A DNA stretch of 64,000 nucleotides from Comamonas testosteroni TK102 (GTDB taxonomy: Bacteria > Pseudomonadota > Gammaproteobacteria > Burkholderiales > Burkholderiaceae_C): NCBI RefSeq assembly GCF_000739375.1, contig NZ_CP006704.1, positions 682,001-746,000 on the forward strand, written 5' to 3'. Under the pieces are notes generated by a model, which made no database searches, was not told the DNA's origin, and saw only the letters and a program-made list of their open reading frames with translations. The translations under genes and the position numbers were made by a program. Positions 51,351 through 58,727 of the stretch are shown here, piece after piece (the first letter of the stretch is position 1; each line of letters opens with the position of its first letter).

Positions 51351-53345
51351 TCAGGCAATCTTGGCGGTACTGGCAAAAAACTGCTGATGCGCTTCAATGT
51401 CCTGAGCCGCCAGTCGCAGCTGCAGCGCCTGCTCGGGCTGGCGCTGCTGTATGCGCCGGGCCAGGCCTTGCAGGAGCGGCACGGCCCTGGCGGGAGCGCT
51501 GGCCAATTGCTGCAGTCTCTGCAGCGCGCTGCGCACACCGCGCAAGGTGCTTTCGGACAGGAGTAAATCCGCCTGCAGCTGATGCAGGATCAGCACGGCC
51601 TTGCCCACCCGCAGCGCGGCCAGACCGCAGTCAGCTGCGTCCTGCACGGCGGGTGCGCTGACTTTTTCGCAGGCGCGCACCAGGCGCAGCAGGCGGTGGT
51701 AGAGGCGGGCGCGCCACACGCGCACGTCGCGGGCGTGCACCGGGGCGCAAGCCATGTCCTGCAGCTCGTGAACCATCATGGCGCGCAGGCCGTCCAGCCT
51801 GCCTTGCGCGGTGACGGGCAGGATGAAGCGATAGGCCGCCCAGCCGGCCAGCGGGCCGGTGACGATGGCAAACGCCATGGACAGCGAGTGGCCCACATCG
51901 AGCTGGTAGGGGAAGTGTGGCGACAGCGCCAGCAGGATCACCATATTGCAGTCGAACCCGTACAGCGTGGTGCGGCGGTGGCTGAGCAGCAGGGCGCCAA
52001 GAAAGATGAAGGGCAGCATCATCAGCACCATCTGCAGCTGACTGTTGGCAAACGGCCAGGCAAACCACTGGCAGGCCAGCGCCACGCCGGCGCCCATGGC
52101 CTGCCCCAGAATCACAAAGCGCATGGTGAAGACCGGGTTCTCGAACGAGGAGAACACGGTGATCATCACCGACAGGCCGAGCAGCATGTAGGCGCCGCCA
52201 TGCCAGCCCGTGACCACCCAGACCAGGCCGACCAGAAAGATGGCGCTGAAGGCCCGCAGCATGGCCCGGCGCGCGCCCACCCAGTCGCTGTGCAGGACCA
52301 CGGGCAGCTGGCGTGCGCGATGGTGGGCCGGCAGCCTCAGGTCGCTGGCGGCCACAAAATGGGCCTGCAGGGCCAGGCCGATATTGCCCAGGATTTCCTC
52401 GGCATGGCCCCAGCCTGCGGCGGCACTGCGGGCTGTGGCGATGGCGTCGATGGCTGCCAGCGGTGCGGGCTGGGTTTCCAGCAGCTTGGCGGCCTGCTCC
52501 AGCGCGGCCGTCATGATCCGGGCCTGCTCGGCCGTGAAGGCGGGGGTAAGGGTCTTGCCCGTGCTGTCGCGCAGCCAGAGCAGGGCCGAGATCTGGGTGT
52601 TGATCAGGCGGCGCAGCGCCCGCACGGCGCGGCGCGAACGCTGCGAGCCCGCGGCATGCGGGTCCAGTCCTTCTTCGATGGCGGCCATCACGGCCAGCCG
52701 CTCGGCCAGGTCCCTGGGGTTGAGGGCGCTATGGCCGCTGGCCGTGGCCTGTGCGGCGTCGGCGATGTCGCGCAGCAGGCGGGCGCAGAGTCGCCGTACC
52801 CTGCCGTCGCCGGGGATTTCAGCGCCCACGGGCGTGAACAGCCAGCCCACGACGAGGGCGGCAGCCACGCCGGTCAGCGCGGTAAACAAGCGATCCCAGC
52901 CCAGCGCGTAGACATGGGCGGGGTTGCCGTTGTCCAGCAAGGCCACCATGGAGGCCGAATAGCCGGCCAGCATGGTGCCGTAGGAGGCAAAGCTGCGCTG
53001 CAGATTGCCCAGGCCCGCGCAGATGCCGATCCACACCGCCAGCCCCGTGACCAGCCAGAGCAGATCGCCATCGGCCACCAGCACCAGCACCACGCCGGCG
53101 GCTGTGCCGACCAGCGTGCCCGTGGTACGGAAAAAGCTTTTCTCCAGCAGCTGGCCGCGCAGCGGCTGGGAGGCGGCCCAGACCGTCATGCCCGCCCATT
53201 GCGGATGTTCCAGCCCCAGGGCCCAGGCCGCGAACACGGCAATACAGGCTGCAAAGGCCGTGCGCAGATGCTGGCGCAGGCGGGCGCTGTCAAAGCCCCA
53301 TAGCGTGGCGCTCTCCAGCAGGCGGTCGTAGGCAGCCACGCTCAT
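51351..53345 (-). CDS. FUSC-family inner-membrane transporter (664 aa)
   Basis: A fusaric acid resistance / AaeB / YccS-like protein. It has two membrane blocks, each with about five or six spans (residues about 30-180 and 360-510), and a cytoplasmic region in between, the normal FUSC layout. Examples are WAGMTVWAASQPLRGQLLEKS, GTLVGTAAGVVLVLVADGD and, in the second half, MLLGLSVMITVFSSFENP. These proteins export aromatic acids or similar toxic compounds, usually with membrane-fusion and outer-membrane partners, which are absent here. The MarR gene upstream overlaps it by four bases, so both form one operon under MarR control. Confidence 0.88.
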   Translation of the reverse strand: MSVAAYDRLLESATLWGFDSARLRQHLRTAFAACIAVFAAWALGLEHPQWAGMTVWAASQPLRGQLLEKSFFRTTGTLVGTAAGVVLVLVADGDLLWLVTGLAVWIGICAGLGNLQRSFASYGTMLAGYSASMVALLDNGNPAHVYALGWDRLFTALTGVAAALVVGWLFTPVGAEIPGDGRVRRLCARLLRDIADAAQATASGHSALNPRDLAERLAVMAAIEEGLDPHAAGSQRSRRAVRALRRLINTQISALLWLRDSTGKTLTPAFTAEQARIMTAALEQAAKLLETQPAPLAAIDAIATARSAAAGWGHAEEILGNIGLALQAHFVAASDLRLPAHHRARQLPVVLHSDWVGARRAMLRAFSAIFLVGLVWVVTGWHGGAYMLLGLSVMITVFSSFENPVFTMRFVILGQAMGAGVALACQWFAWPFANSQLQMVLMMLPFIFLGALLLSHRRTTLYGFDCNMVILLALSPHFPYQLDVGHSLSMAFAIVTGPLAGWAAYRFILPVTAQGRLDGLRAMMVHELQDMACAPVHARDVRVWRARLYHRLLRLVRACEKVSAPAVQDAADCGLAALRVGKAVLILHQLQADLLLSESTLRGVRSALQRLQQLASAPARAVPLLQGLARRIQQRQPEQALQLRLAAQDIEAHQQFFASTAKIA

Positions 53346-53833
53346 GCGCGCTCCTCTGTGTCGGGGTGGGCCTGGGCTGAGCGCTGCCCGTGCATCTGCT
53401 CGATACGGGCACGAATCTTGTTCACGCCGTCCAGCATGGCCTCGACCTCGGAGTCCTGCAGGTCCTGCAGCAGACTGAGTTCGGCCTCCAGCATGGTGGC
53501 GCGGATGCTGTCCACGGCGCTATTGCCTGCGGCCGTGAGAAAGATGCGCTTGCTGCGGCGGTCGGCCGCATCGGCACGGCGCTCCACCCAGCCCTTGCCT
53601 TCGAGAATGTCCAGCAGACGCACCAGGCTGGAGCCGTCCAGGCCCACGCGCTCGGCCAGCTCCTTTTGCGTCACGCCGTCACCCCAGGCGCGCAGATGCA
53701 GAAGCGGCGTCCAGGTAGCGTCGGTCAGGCCGCTGGCGGCCAGCTGTTCTTCGACAAAACGCCGCCATTGGCGGGTCAGGGTGACCATGAGAAAGCCCAG
53801 GCGGTCGCGGGAGGGTGCATCAGTAAAAGACAT
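53342..53833 (-). CDS. MarR-family regulator of the FUSC transporter (163 aa)
   Basis: A winged-helix repressor. LLHLRAWGDGVTQKELAERVGLDGSSLVRLLDILEGKGWVERR is the DNA-binding domain with DRRSKRIFLT as the wing. ATG 53833 is preferred to a TTG at 53857, which lies inside the operator. A long palindrome just upstream (53855-53881) is its likely operator, implying autorepression together with the transporter gene until a phenolic or similar ligand binds. Confidence 0.9.
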   Translation of the reverse strand: MSFTDAPSRDRLGFLMVTLTRQWRRFVEEQLAASGLTDATWTPLLHLRAWGDGVTQKELAERVGLDGSSLVRLLDILEGKGWVERRADAADRRSKRIFLTAAGNSAVDSIRATMLEAELSLLQDLQDSEVEAMLDGVNKIRARIEQMHGQRSAQAHPDTEERA

Positions 53834-53854
53834 GGCTGAATTTTGATGCCTGTC

Positions 53855-53881
53855 CAATTAATTTGCAATTCAAACTAATTG
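53855..53881. promoter_or_regulatory. MarR operator
   Basis: Two 11-base arms, CAATTAATTTG and CAAACTAATTG, are separated by five bases and are complementary except for one position. The dyad lies 22 bases before the marR start codon, where a bound repressor would block the promoter. Confidence 0.75.
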
Positions 53882-53923
53882 ATTCTGCATTTATAGAAAG
53901 GGTATTCCCTGATCTGCGAGAGC

Positions 53924-54014
53924 AAAAAAAGGAGAGCGTCATGCGCTCTCCTTCAAATGGTTTCAGCTCTGTCTATGTTGTATTTCTAATCCGGTAAAGC
54001 GTAAGCTGCTATCA
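53924..54014 (-). repeat. Dispersed intergenic element, copy B, with minus-strand terminator
   Basis: On the minus strand it begins at the yeiH stop codon (TTGATAGCAGCTTACGC) and ends about 60 bases later in the hairpin AAGGAGAGCG with CGCTCTCCTT (53929-53953), followed by a run of T. It has the same layout as copy A at 11286-11378 and terminates yeiH transcription. Confidence 0.75.
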
Positions 54015-55100
54015 AAAAAGTGTAGGAATCCAGAGATTCAATACCAGGCCGGCGACCAGCAGCCAGACGAACAGCGCCAGGGCCAGAATCAGCGGCCTGG
54101 TGCCGGCAGCACGCACGGCGCGGATATGGGTGGTCAGTCCCAGGGCGGCCATGGCCAGGGCCAGCAGTGCGTTGTCGAGTTGAATGCCTATGCTGACCGC
54201 TTCCTTGGGCAGCACCCCCAGGGAGTTGACTCCGGCCATGGCCACGAAGCCCACGGCAAACCAGGGAATGGTGATCCGGTTGCCGGGCTGGCCGTCGTTC
54301 ACGCCCAGGGCCCGTTCGCTGCGTGTCAGCCACATGGACAGCACCAGCAGGAAGGGCGCCAGCATCATCACGCGCACCATCTTGGCGATCACGGCCGTAT
54401 CGGCGGCCTGGCTGCCGATGGCTTCGCCGGCGGCCACGACCTGGGCCACCTCATGCACGGTGGAGCCGACGAAAACGCCGTACTGCTGCATGCTGGTGTC
54501 TATCCAGCCGTACTCGGCATTCCAGTGGAACAGCGCCGGGTAGAGAAAGGTGCCGATGGTGCCGAACACCACCACGGTGGCCACGGCCACGGCCACGTCC
54601 TCTGCGCGGCCCTTGACCACGGGTTCGGTGGCCAGCACGGCGGCAGCGCCGCAGATGGAGGCGCCGGCCCCCACGAGCATGGTGGTGCGCTTGTCCATGC
54701 CCAGCAGCTTCTGGCCTATCCACTGCGCCAGCAAAAAGGTGCTGGACAGCACCAGCGCATCGATCACCACGCCGGCCATGCCGACCTGGCCGATGTCCTG
54801 GAAGGTCAGGCGCAGACCGTAGAGCACGATGCCGGTGCGCAGCAGGCGGGCCTTGGTGAAGGCGATGCCGCTGGCACACTGGCTGGCGATGGCCGGATAG
54901 ACGGTGTTGCCGATCAGCAGACCGATGATGATGGCCAGCGTCAGCGCGCTCAGGCCGTTGTTCTTGATGGCCGGAAACTGTGCGGCCCAGGTGGCAACGG
55001 CAGCGATGGTACCTGCCAGCAGCAGGCCGGGAATCATCCCGCCGGTTTTGTGCATCCAGCCTTGCGAGGGTGCGGAGTTTTTCAGTGTTGTAGTGTTCAT
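54012..55100 (-). CDS. yeiH: YeiH/UPF0324 family membrane protein, putative sulfate/sulfite exporter (362 aa)
   Basis: An integral membrane protein with about ten spans. GLLLAGTIAAVATWAAQFPAI, LTLAIIIGLLIGNTV, LVGAGASICGAAAVLATEPV, VGSTVHEVAQVVAAG and VNSLGVLPKEA are signature blocks of the family annotated as putative sulfate exporter. ATG 55100 has AAAGGT upstream. The divergent LysR gene at 55366 matches the yeiE-yeiH arrangement of enterobacteria. Its transport function is not experimentally clear in most organisms. In this window it may help remove sulfite released by desulfonation, but that is speculative. Confidence 0.88.
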   Translation of the reverse strand: MNTTTLKNSAPSQGWMHKTGGMIPGLLLAGTIAAVATWAAQFPAIKNNGLSALTLAIIIGLLIGNTVYPAIASQCASGIAFTKARLLRTGIVLYGLRLTFQDIGQVGMAGVVIDALVLSSTFLLAQWIGQKLLGMDKRTTMLVGAGASICGAAAVLATEPVVKGRAEDVAVAVATVVVFGTIGTFLYPALFHWNAEYGWIDTSMQQYGVFVGSTVHEVAQVVAAGEAIGSQAADTAVIAKMVRVMMLAPFLLVLSMWLTRSERALGVNDGQPGNRITIPWFAVGFVAMAGVNSLGVLPKEAVSIGIQLDNALLALAMAALGLTTHIRAVRAAGTRPLILALALFVWLLVAGLVLNLWIPTLF

Positions 55101-55168
55101 CGTGACCTTTCGCAGCAGGCAAGACAACAGGTCTGATTGCCGGCGTGGAGATCACTTTAGATTTCTTG

Positions 55169-55184
55169 GTTATATTTGTATAAC
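55169..55184. promoter_or_regulatory. LysR-type operator in the yeiH-yeiE-like intergenic region
   Basis: GTTATA (55169-55174) and TATAAC (55179-55184) form a perfect inverted repeat in an A+T-rich stretch 69 bases upstream of the yeiH start. It is the probable binding site of the divergent LysR protein. Confidence 0.55.
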
Positions 55185-55365
55185 TAATAGTTTTTGTAAG
55201 ATCAACCTATAAAACAGGTAGATTGGGCTTTCTGGCGCCTGCAATTCGACTCAATCATTGACTCCATGAGTCGCTGATGGAATGGCTGGGCGGCCTGTTT
55301 TCTGCTGGCAGGCAGGGGCTGCTGGCGAGTCTGCTGTCATCGATACGAATATACGAATCATCGTC

Positions 55366-56322
55366 ATGCTGCATCTCACCTTGCGTCAGTTCGAGATCTT
55401 CTGCGCCGTGGCCCAAAGCGGGACCACGGTGGCGGCCGCAGAGGCCGTAGCGCTCTCGCAGTCGGCCACCAGTGCCGCGCTGCAGCAGCTGGAGCAAGGT
55501 CTGGGCGTGCAGCTGTTCGAGCGCGTGGGCAAGCGCCTGGTGCTCAACGATGCGGGCCGTGCGCTGCTGCCCCAGGCCCTGGGCGTTCTGGAGCAGGCCA
55601 GAGGCATAGAGCAGACGTTTTCCGCGCGTGCAGCCAATATGCCGGTGCGCCTGCGCGTGGCGGCCAGCACCACCATCGGCACCTATGCGCTGCCCGAAGT
55701 GCTGGCGCGTCTGGCACGCTCGCATCCGCTGGTGCGCGTGGATCTGCAGATCGCCAATACCCAGGAAGTGGGCGAAGCCGTGCTGGCCATGGAGGTCGAC
55801 ATGGGCCTGATCGAGGGCAGCAGCCATTGGCAGGGGCTGGAGGTCGAGCCCTGGCTGCGCGACGAACTGGTCATCGTGGCATCTCCGCAGGACCCGTTGG
55901 CCGAGCAGGCGCGCAGCAAGCCGCTGGGCGTGGCAGCGCTGCGCAAGGCGGCATGGCTGTTGCGCGAGGCGGGCTCAGGCACGCGCGAGATGGTCGAGCA
56001 TGCGCTGCTGCCGCATCTGCACCAGCTGCCTGCGAGCGCCACGCTGGGCAGCTCCGAGGCGATTGCACGCTGTGTCGAGCAGGGGCTGGGCATCAGTTGT
56101 CTGTCGCGCGTGCTGGTGCAGTCACAGCTGCAGGCCCGGGCGCTGGAAATTCTGCCCACCACCCTGCCGCGCATGTGGCGCAACTTCTCTCTGGTGCAGC
56201 GTGCCGGCAAGCGCCGCTCGCCCGCGCTGCAGGCCTTTGTCGATGCCTGCAAGGCCAGCGAACCGGCGCTGAGCGACCCCTCGGGTCCATCCAATGTCAA
56301 ACACGCTGTAGCGCCTGAATGA
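55366..56322 (+). CDS. LysR-family regulator, YeiE-like (318 aa)
   Basis: The helix-turn-helix is at residues 5-65 (LTLRQFEIFCAVAQSGTTVAAAE, LSQSATSAALQQLEQGLGVQLFER). The effector domain starts LRVAASTTIGTYALPEVLARL and has WLLREAGSGTRE, a typical segment of the CysB/CysL/YeiE branch that senses sulfur anions or acetylserine-like ligands. ATG 55366 gives MLHLTLRQFEIFC; the frame is open from 55282. The divergent yeiH and the dyad between the genes indicate that it controls yeiH. Confidence 0.88.
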   Translation: MLHLTLRQFEIFCAVAQSGTTVAAAEAVALSQSATSAALQQLEQGLGVQLFERVGKRLVLNDAGRALLPQALGVLEQARGIEQTFSARAANMPVRLRVAASTTIGTYALPEVLARLARSHPLVRVDLQIANTQEVGEAVLAMEVDMGLIEGSSHWQGLEVEPWLRDELVIVASPQDPLAEQARSKPLGVAALRKAAWLLREAGSGTREMVEHALLPHLHQLPASATLGSSEAIARCVEQGLGISCLSRVLVQSQLQARALEILPTTLPRMWRNFSLVQRAGKRRSPALQAFVDACKASEPALSDPSGPSNVKHAVAPE

Positions 56323-56361
56323 CAGACGTCGACAGCTATGGTTTTCTTAACAATGATTTGC

Positions 56362-56389
56362 TTGCGACACCGGTTTTTGCCCCTATATT
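56362..56389 (+). promoter_or_regulatory. Probable sigma-70 promoter of the small gene at 56450
   Basis: TTGCGA and TATATT are separated by 16 bases, about 60 bases upstream of the ATG. This is a reasonable housekeeping promoter. Confidence 0.4.
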
Positions 56390-56449
56390 GGGTAGACAAG
56401 TCGGGCGCGGGCTGTGCAGCGCCGGCTTTCTCAAGCAGGGAGGAACACC

Positions 56450-56671
56450 ATGAAAACCATCGATGAAATGCTGCACCTGGACCTGCTCACTCACGAACAG
56501 CACCTGCAGATCAGCCACTGGATCGACGATGCGCAGTCCCCCGAGGCCATTTTGCAGATGCCTGCCGGACTCTGGCAGGCCGTGGAGCGCGCCAGCCAGG
56601 CCATGGGCGTGAACGAGGATTTGCTGCGCCCGCCCGCGCTGGACGCAGGCGGTCTGACTTTCAGTCAGTAG
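56450..56671 (+). CDS. Small protein of unknown function (73 aa)
   Basis: I do not recognise this family. The start is well supported: GGGAGG lies five bases before ATG, and a promoter-like sequence is upstream. The protein begins MKTIDEMLHLDLLTHEQHLQI and is acidic, probably helical and soluble, without Cys pairs, signal peptide or membrane segment. It stands between a LysR gene and the convergent creA gene. Confidence 0.65.
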   Translation: MKTIDEMLHLDLLTHEQHLQISHWIDDAQSPEAILQMPAGLWQAVERASQAMGVNEDLLRPPALDAGGLTFSQ

Positions 56672-56741
56672 GTCGCCGGGCCTGAATCTCGGTCAAAACC
56701 GCCTCAAACGCAGGCTGCACAAGCGCAGTCTGCTCTGATTT

Positions 56742-57242
56742 TCATTTCAGCGGGATAGCCGTTCCCTGGGGCACGGCCACGGCGGTGACGCTGTTCTGGG
56801 GCGAGCCCTCGATCACCCGGTCCGAGTAGGTCATATAGATCAGGGCGTTGCGCTTGGCATCCACCATACGCACCACACGCAGGCGCTTGAACAGCAGCGA
56901 GGTGCGCTCGGTGAACACTTCTTCCTGCTGCCTGAGCGGCGCGGGGAACTGGATATTGCCCGTGGCCTGGCAGGAAATAGACGCTTCCGAGCGATCCTCG
57001 GCCAGGCCCAGGCCGCCCTTGATGCCGCCGGTCTTGGCACGCGAGACATAGCAGGTCACGCCCGGCACCTTGGGGTCGTCATAGGCATCGACCACAATTT
57101 TGTGATCCGGGCCAATCCACTTGAAGACGGTATCCACGGCGCCTATCTGTTCGGCATGGCTCATGCCTACAAAGGCCATGGTTCCTGCGGCGGCGGCCGC
57201 GACGGCCAGAACGGCGGAGATCAGTTTCATGGTGGTGCGCAT
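56742..57242 (-). CDS. creA: CreA family periplasmic protein (166 aa)
   Basis: A small exported protein of unknown function. The signal peptide ends near GMSHAEQ, followed by [55 protein letters not shown] and [21 protein letters not shown], which match CreA of E. coli block by block. Two cysteines are conserved. Starts at 57242 (MRTTMKL) or 57230 (MKL) are both possible. No creBCD genes are nearby. Confidence 0.93.
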   Translation of the reverse strand: MRTTMKLISAVLAVAAAAAGTMAFVGMSHAEQIGAVDTVFKWIGPDHKIVVDAYDDPKVPGVTCYVSRAKTGGIKGGLGLAEDRSEASISCQATGNIQFPAPLRQQEEVFTERTSLLFKRLRVVRMVDAKRNALIYMTYSDRVIEGSPQNSVTAVAVPQGTAIPLK

Positions 57243-57515
57243 ACAGTGAGTTAAGGGTTAACCCTTGTCTTTTAACAGGGCATTGTGCCCCGGGCAAGGG
57301 ACTGGCAGCCGGCCTGAAGACAATACCGGCTGCTGCAGAGCTTTCTGTATTGCATCACGGTTTGCCCCGGCCTGCTGGCGGGCACCGGCAGCTGAGACGC
57401 TGCCACAGGCATGACACAGCGCATGCCGGACTTCCGAACTCCCTCTTTGATCAGCGACGGCCCTCGGGCGGTGGCTTCATGCAAGCGCCGCATCCGCCGG
57501 ATGTGGCTGTTATCT

Positions 57516-58715
57516 ATGTCGGTGAACGTTTCCGCGCCCGGTCTGAGCGCTTCCTCCCTGTTGTTGATGGCACTGGCCTGTGGCCTGTGTGCGGGCGGCA
57601 ACTATTTCAACCAGCCGCTGCTGCACTCGATTGCCGCTCATTTCTCGGTCAGCGAGTCGGCGGCCGCGACCAGCGTGACGCTGGCCCAGGTGGCCTATGC
57701 GGCGGGCCTTTTGTTGCTGGCTCCGCTGGGCGACAAGCTGCAGCGCCGCGGCCTGGCCGTGAGCCTGATGCTGCTGGCTGCCCTGGGGCAGGCGCTGTGC
57801 GGCCTGGCGGGCCAGTTCGATCTGTTTCTGCTGGGCACGCTGATGGCCGGTCTGTTCTCGGTTGCGGCCCAGGTGCTGGTGCCCATGGCGGCAGCCCTGG
57901 CCCAGCCGGGGCAAAGCGGGCGGGCCGTGGGTTGGGTGATGAGCGGTCTGCTGCTGGGCATTTTGCTGGCGCGCAGCGTGGCCGGCATGGTCTCGGAGGC
58001 CTGGGGCTGGCAGGCCGTCTACCAGGGCGCTGCGCTGGTGATGGCCGTGGTGGCGCTGTGGCTGTGGAAGGCGCTGCCGGCATCGCGCAACCCCAGTCCT
58101 GTCAGTTATCCACAGGTGCTCGGAAGCATGTGGCATCTGCTGCGCAGTCAGCCGGGTCTGCGCCAGCGCACCCTGGTCAGCGCGCTGGCGTTCGCCTCGG
58201 TCAGCGTGCTGTTCTCGACCATGGCGCTGCAGTTGTCCAGCGGCCCCCTGGGCCTGGACGACGGGCAGATCGGTTTGATCGGTCTGGCCGGCGCGGCGGG
58301 TGCCCTGGTGGCCACGCAGGCGGGGCGACTGGTGGACAAGGGCCTGGGCCGCGTGAGCTGCGCCATCGGGGCGCTGGCCCTGCTGCTGTCCTGGCCGCTG
58401 CTGTGGGTGGGCGGAGCGCATCTGGGCTGGTTCGTGCTGGGCATGGTGGTGATCGATCTGGGTCTGCAATGCCTGAACATCACCAACCAGGCCACGGTGG
58501 CCCAGTTGCTGCCCGCAGCGCGCGGCCGCATGAATGCCGTCTATATGACGGGCTATTTCACAGGCGCGGCGGCGGGCTCGGCGTTGGGGACTCTCGCCTG
58601 GCGCATTGACGGCTGGCAGGGTGCCTGCGTGCTGGGCCTGGCCCTGGCGCTGCTGGCCTGCCTGGGCACTTTCAGGATGCGCAAGACCCATGGCCTGGTG
58701 GCCAGGCTGGCCTAG
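57516..58715 (+). CDS. MFS transporter, drug/arabinose-efflux type (about 399 aa)
   Basis: Twelve hydrophobic spans are expected. GGNYFNQPLLHSIAAHF in the first loop, LAPLGDKLQRRGLAVSLML (the motif-A region) and GLDDGQIGLIGLAGAAGAL in the second half are typical of a branch of MFS efflux proteins. The start is uncertain: ATG 57516 gives MSVNVSAPGLSASSLLLMALACGL, a normal beginning, but in-frame starts at 57501 and 57411 are open. The substrate is unknown. Its stop is 12 bases from the convergent TonB receptor gene. Confidence 0.82.
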   Translation: MSVNVSAPGLSASSLLLMALACGLCAGGNYFNQPLLHSIAAHFSVSESAAATSVTLAQVAYAAGLLLLAPLGDKLQRRGLAVSLMLLAALGQALCGLAGQFDLFLLGTLMAGLFSVAAQVLVPMAAALAQPGQSGRAVGWVMSGLLLGILLARSVAGMVSEAWGWQAVYQGAALVMAVVALWLWKALPASRNPSPVSYPQVLGSMWHLLRSQPGLRQRTLVSALAFASVSVLFSTMALQLSSGPLGLDDGQIGLIGLAGAAGALVATQAGRLVDKGLGRVSCAIGALALLLSWPLLWVGGAHLGWFVLGMVVIDLGLQCLNITNQATVAQLLPAARGRMNAVYMTGYFTGAAAGSALGTLAWRIDGWQGACVLGLALALLACLGTFRMRKTHGLVARLA

Positions 58716-58727
58716 AGCAGCCGGCGT

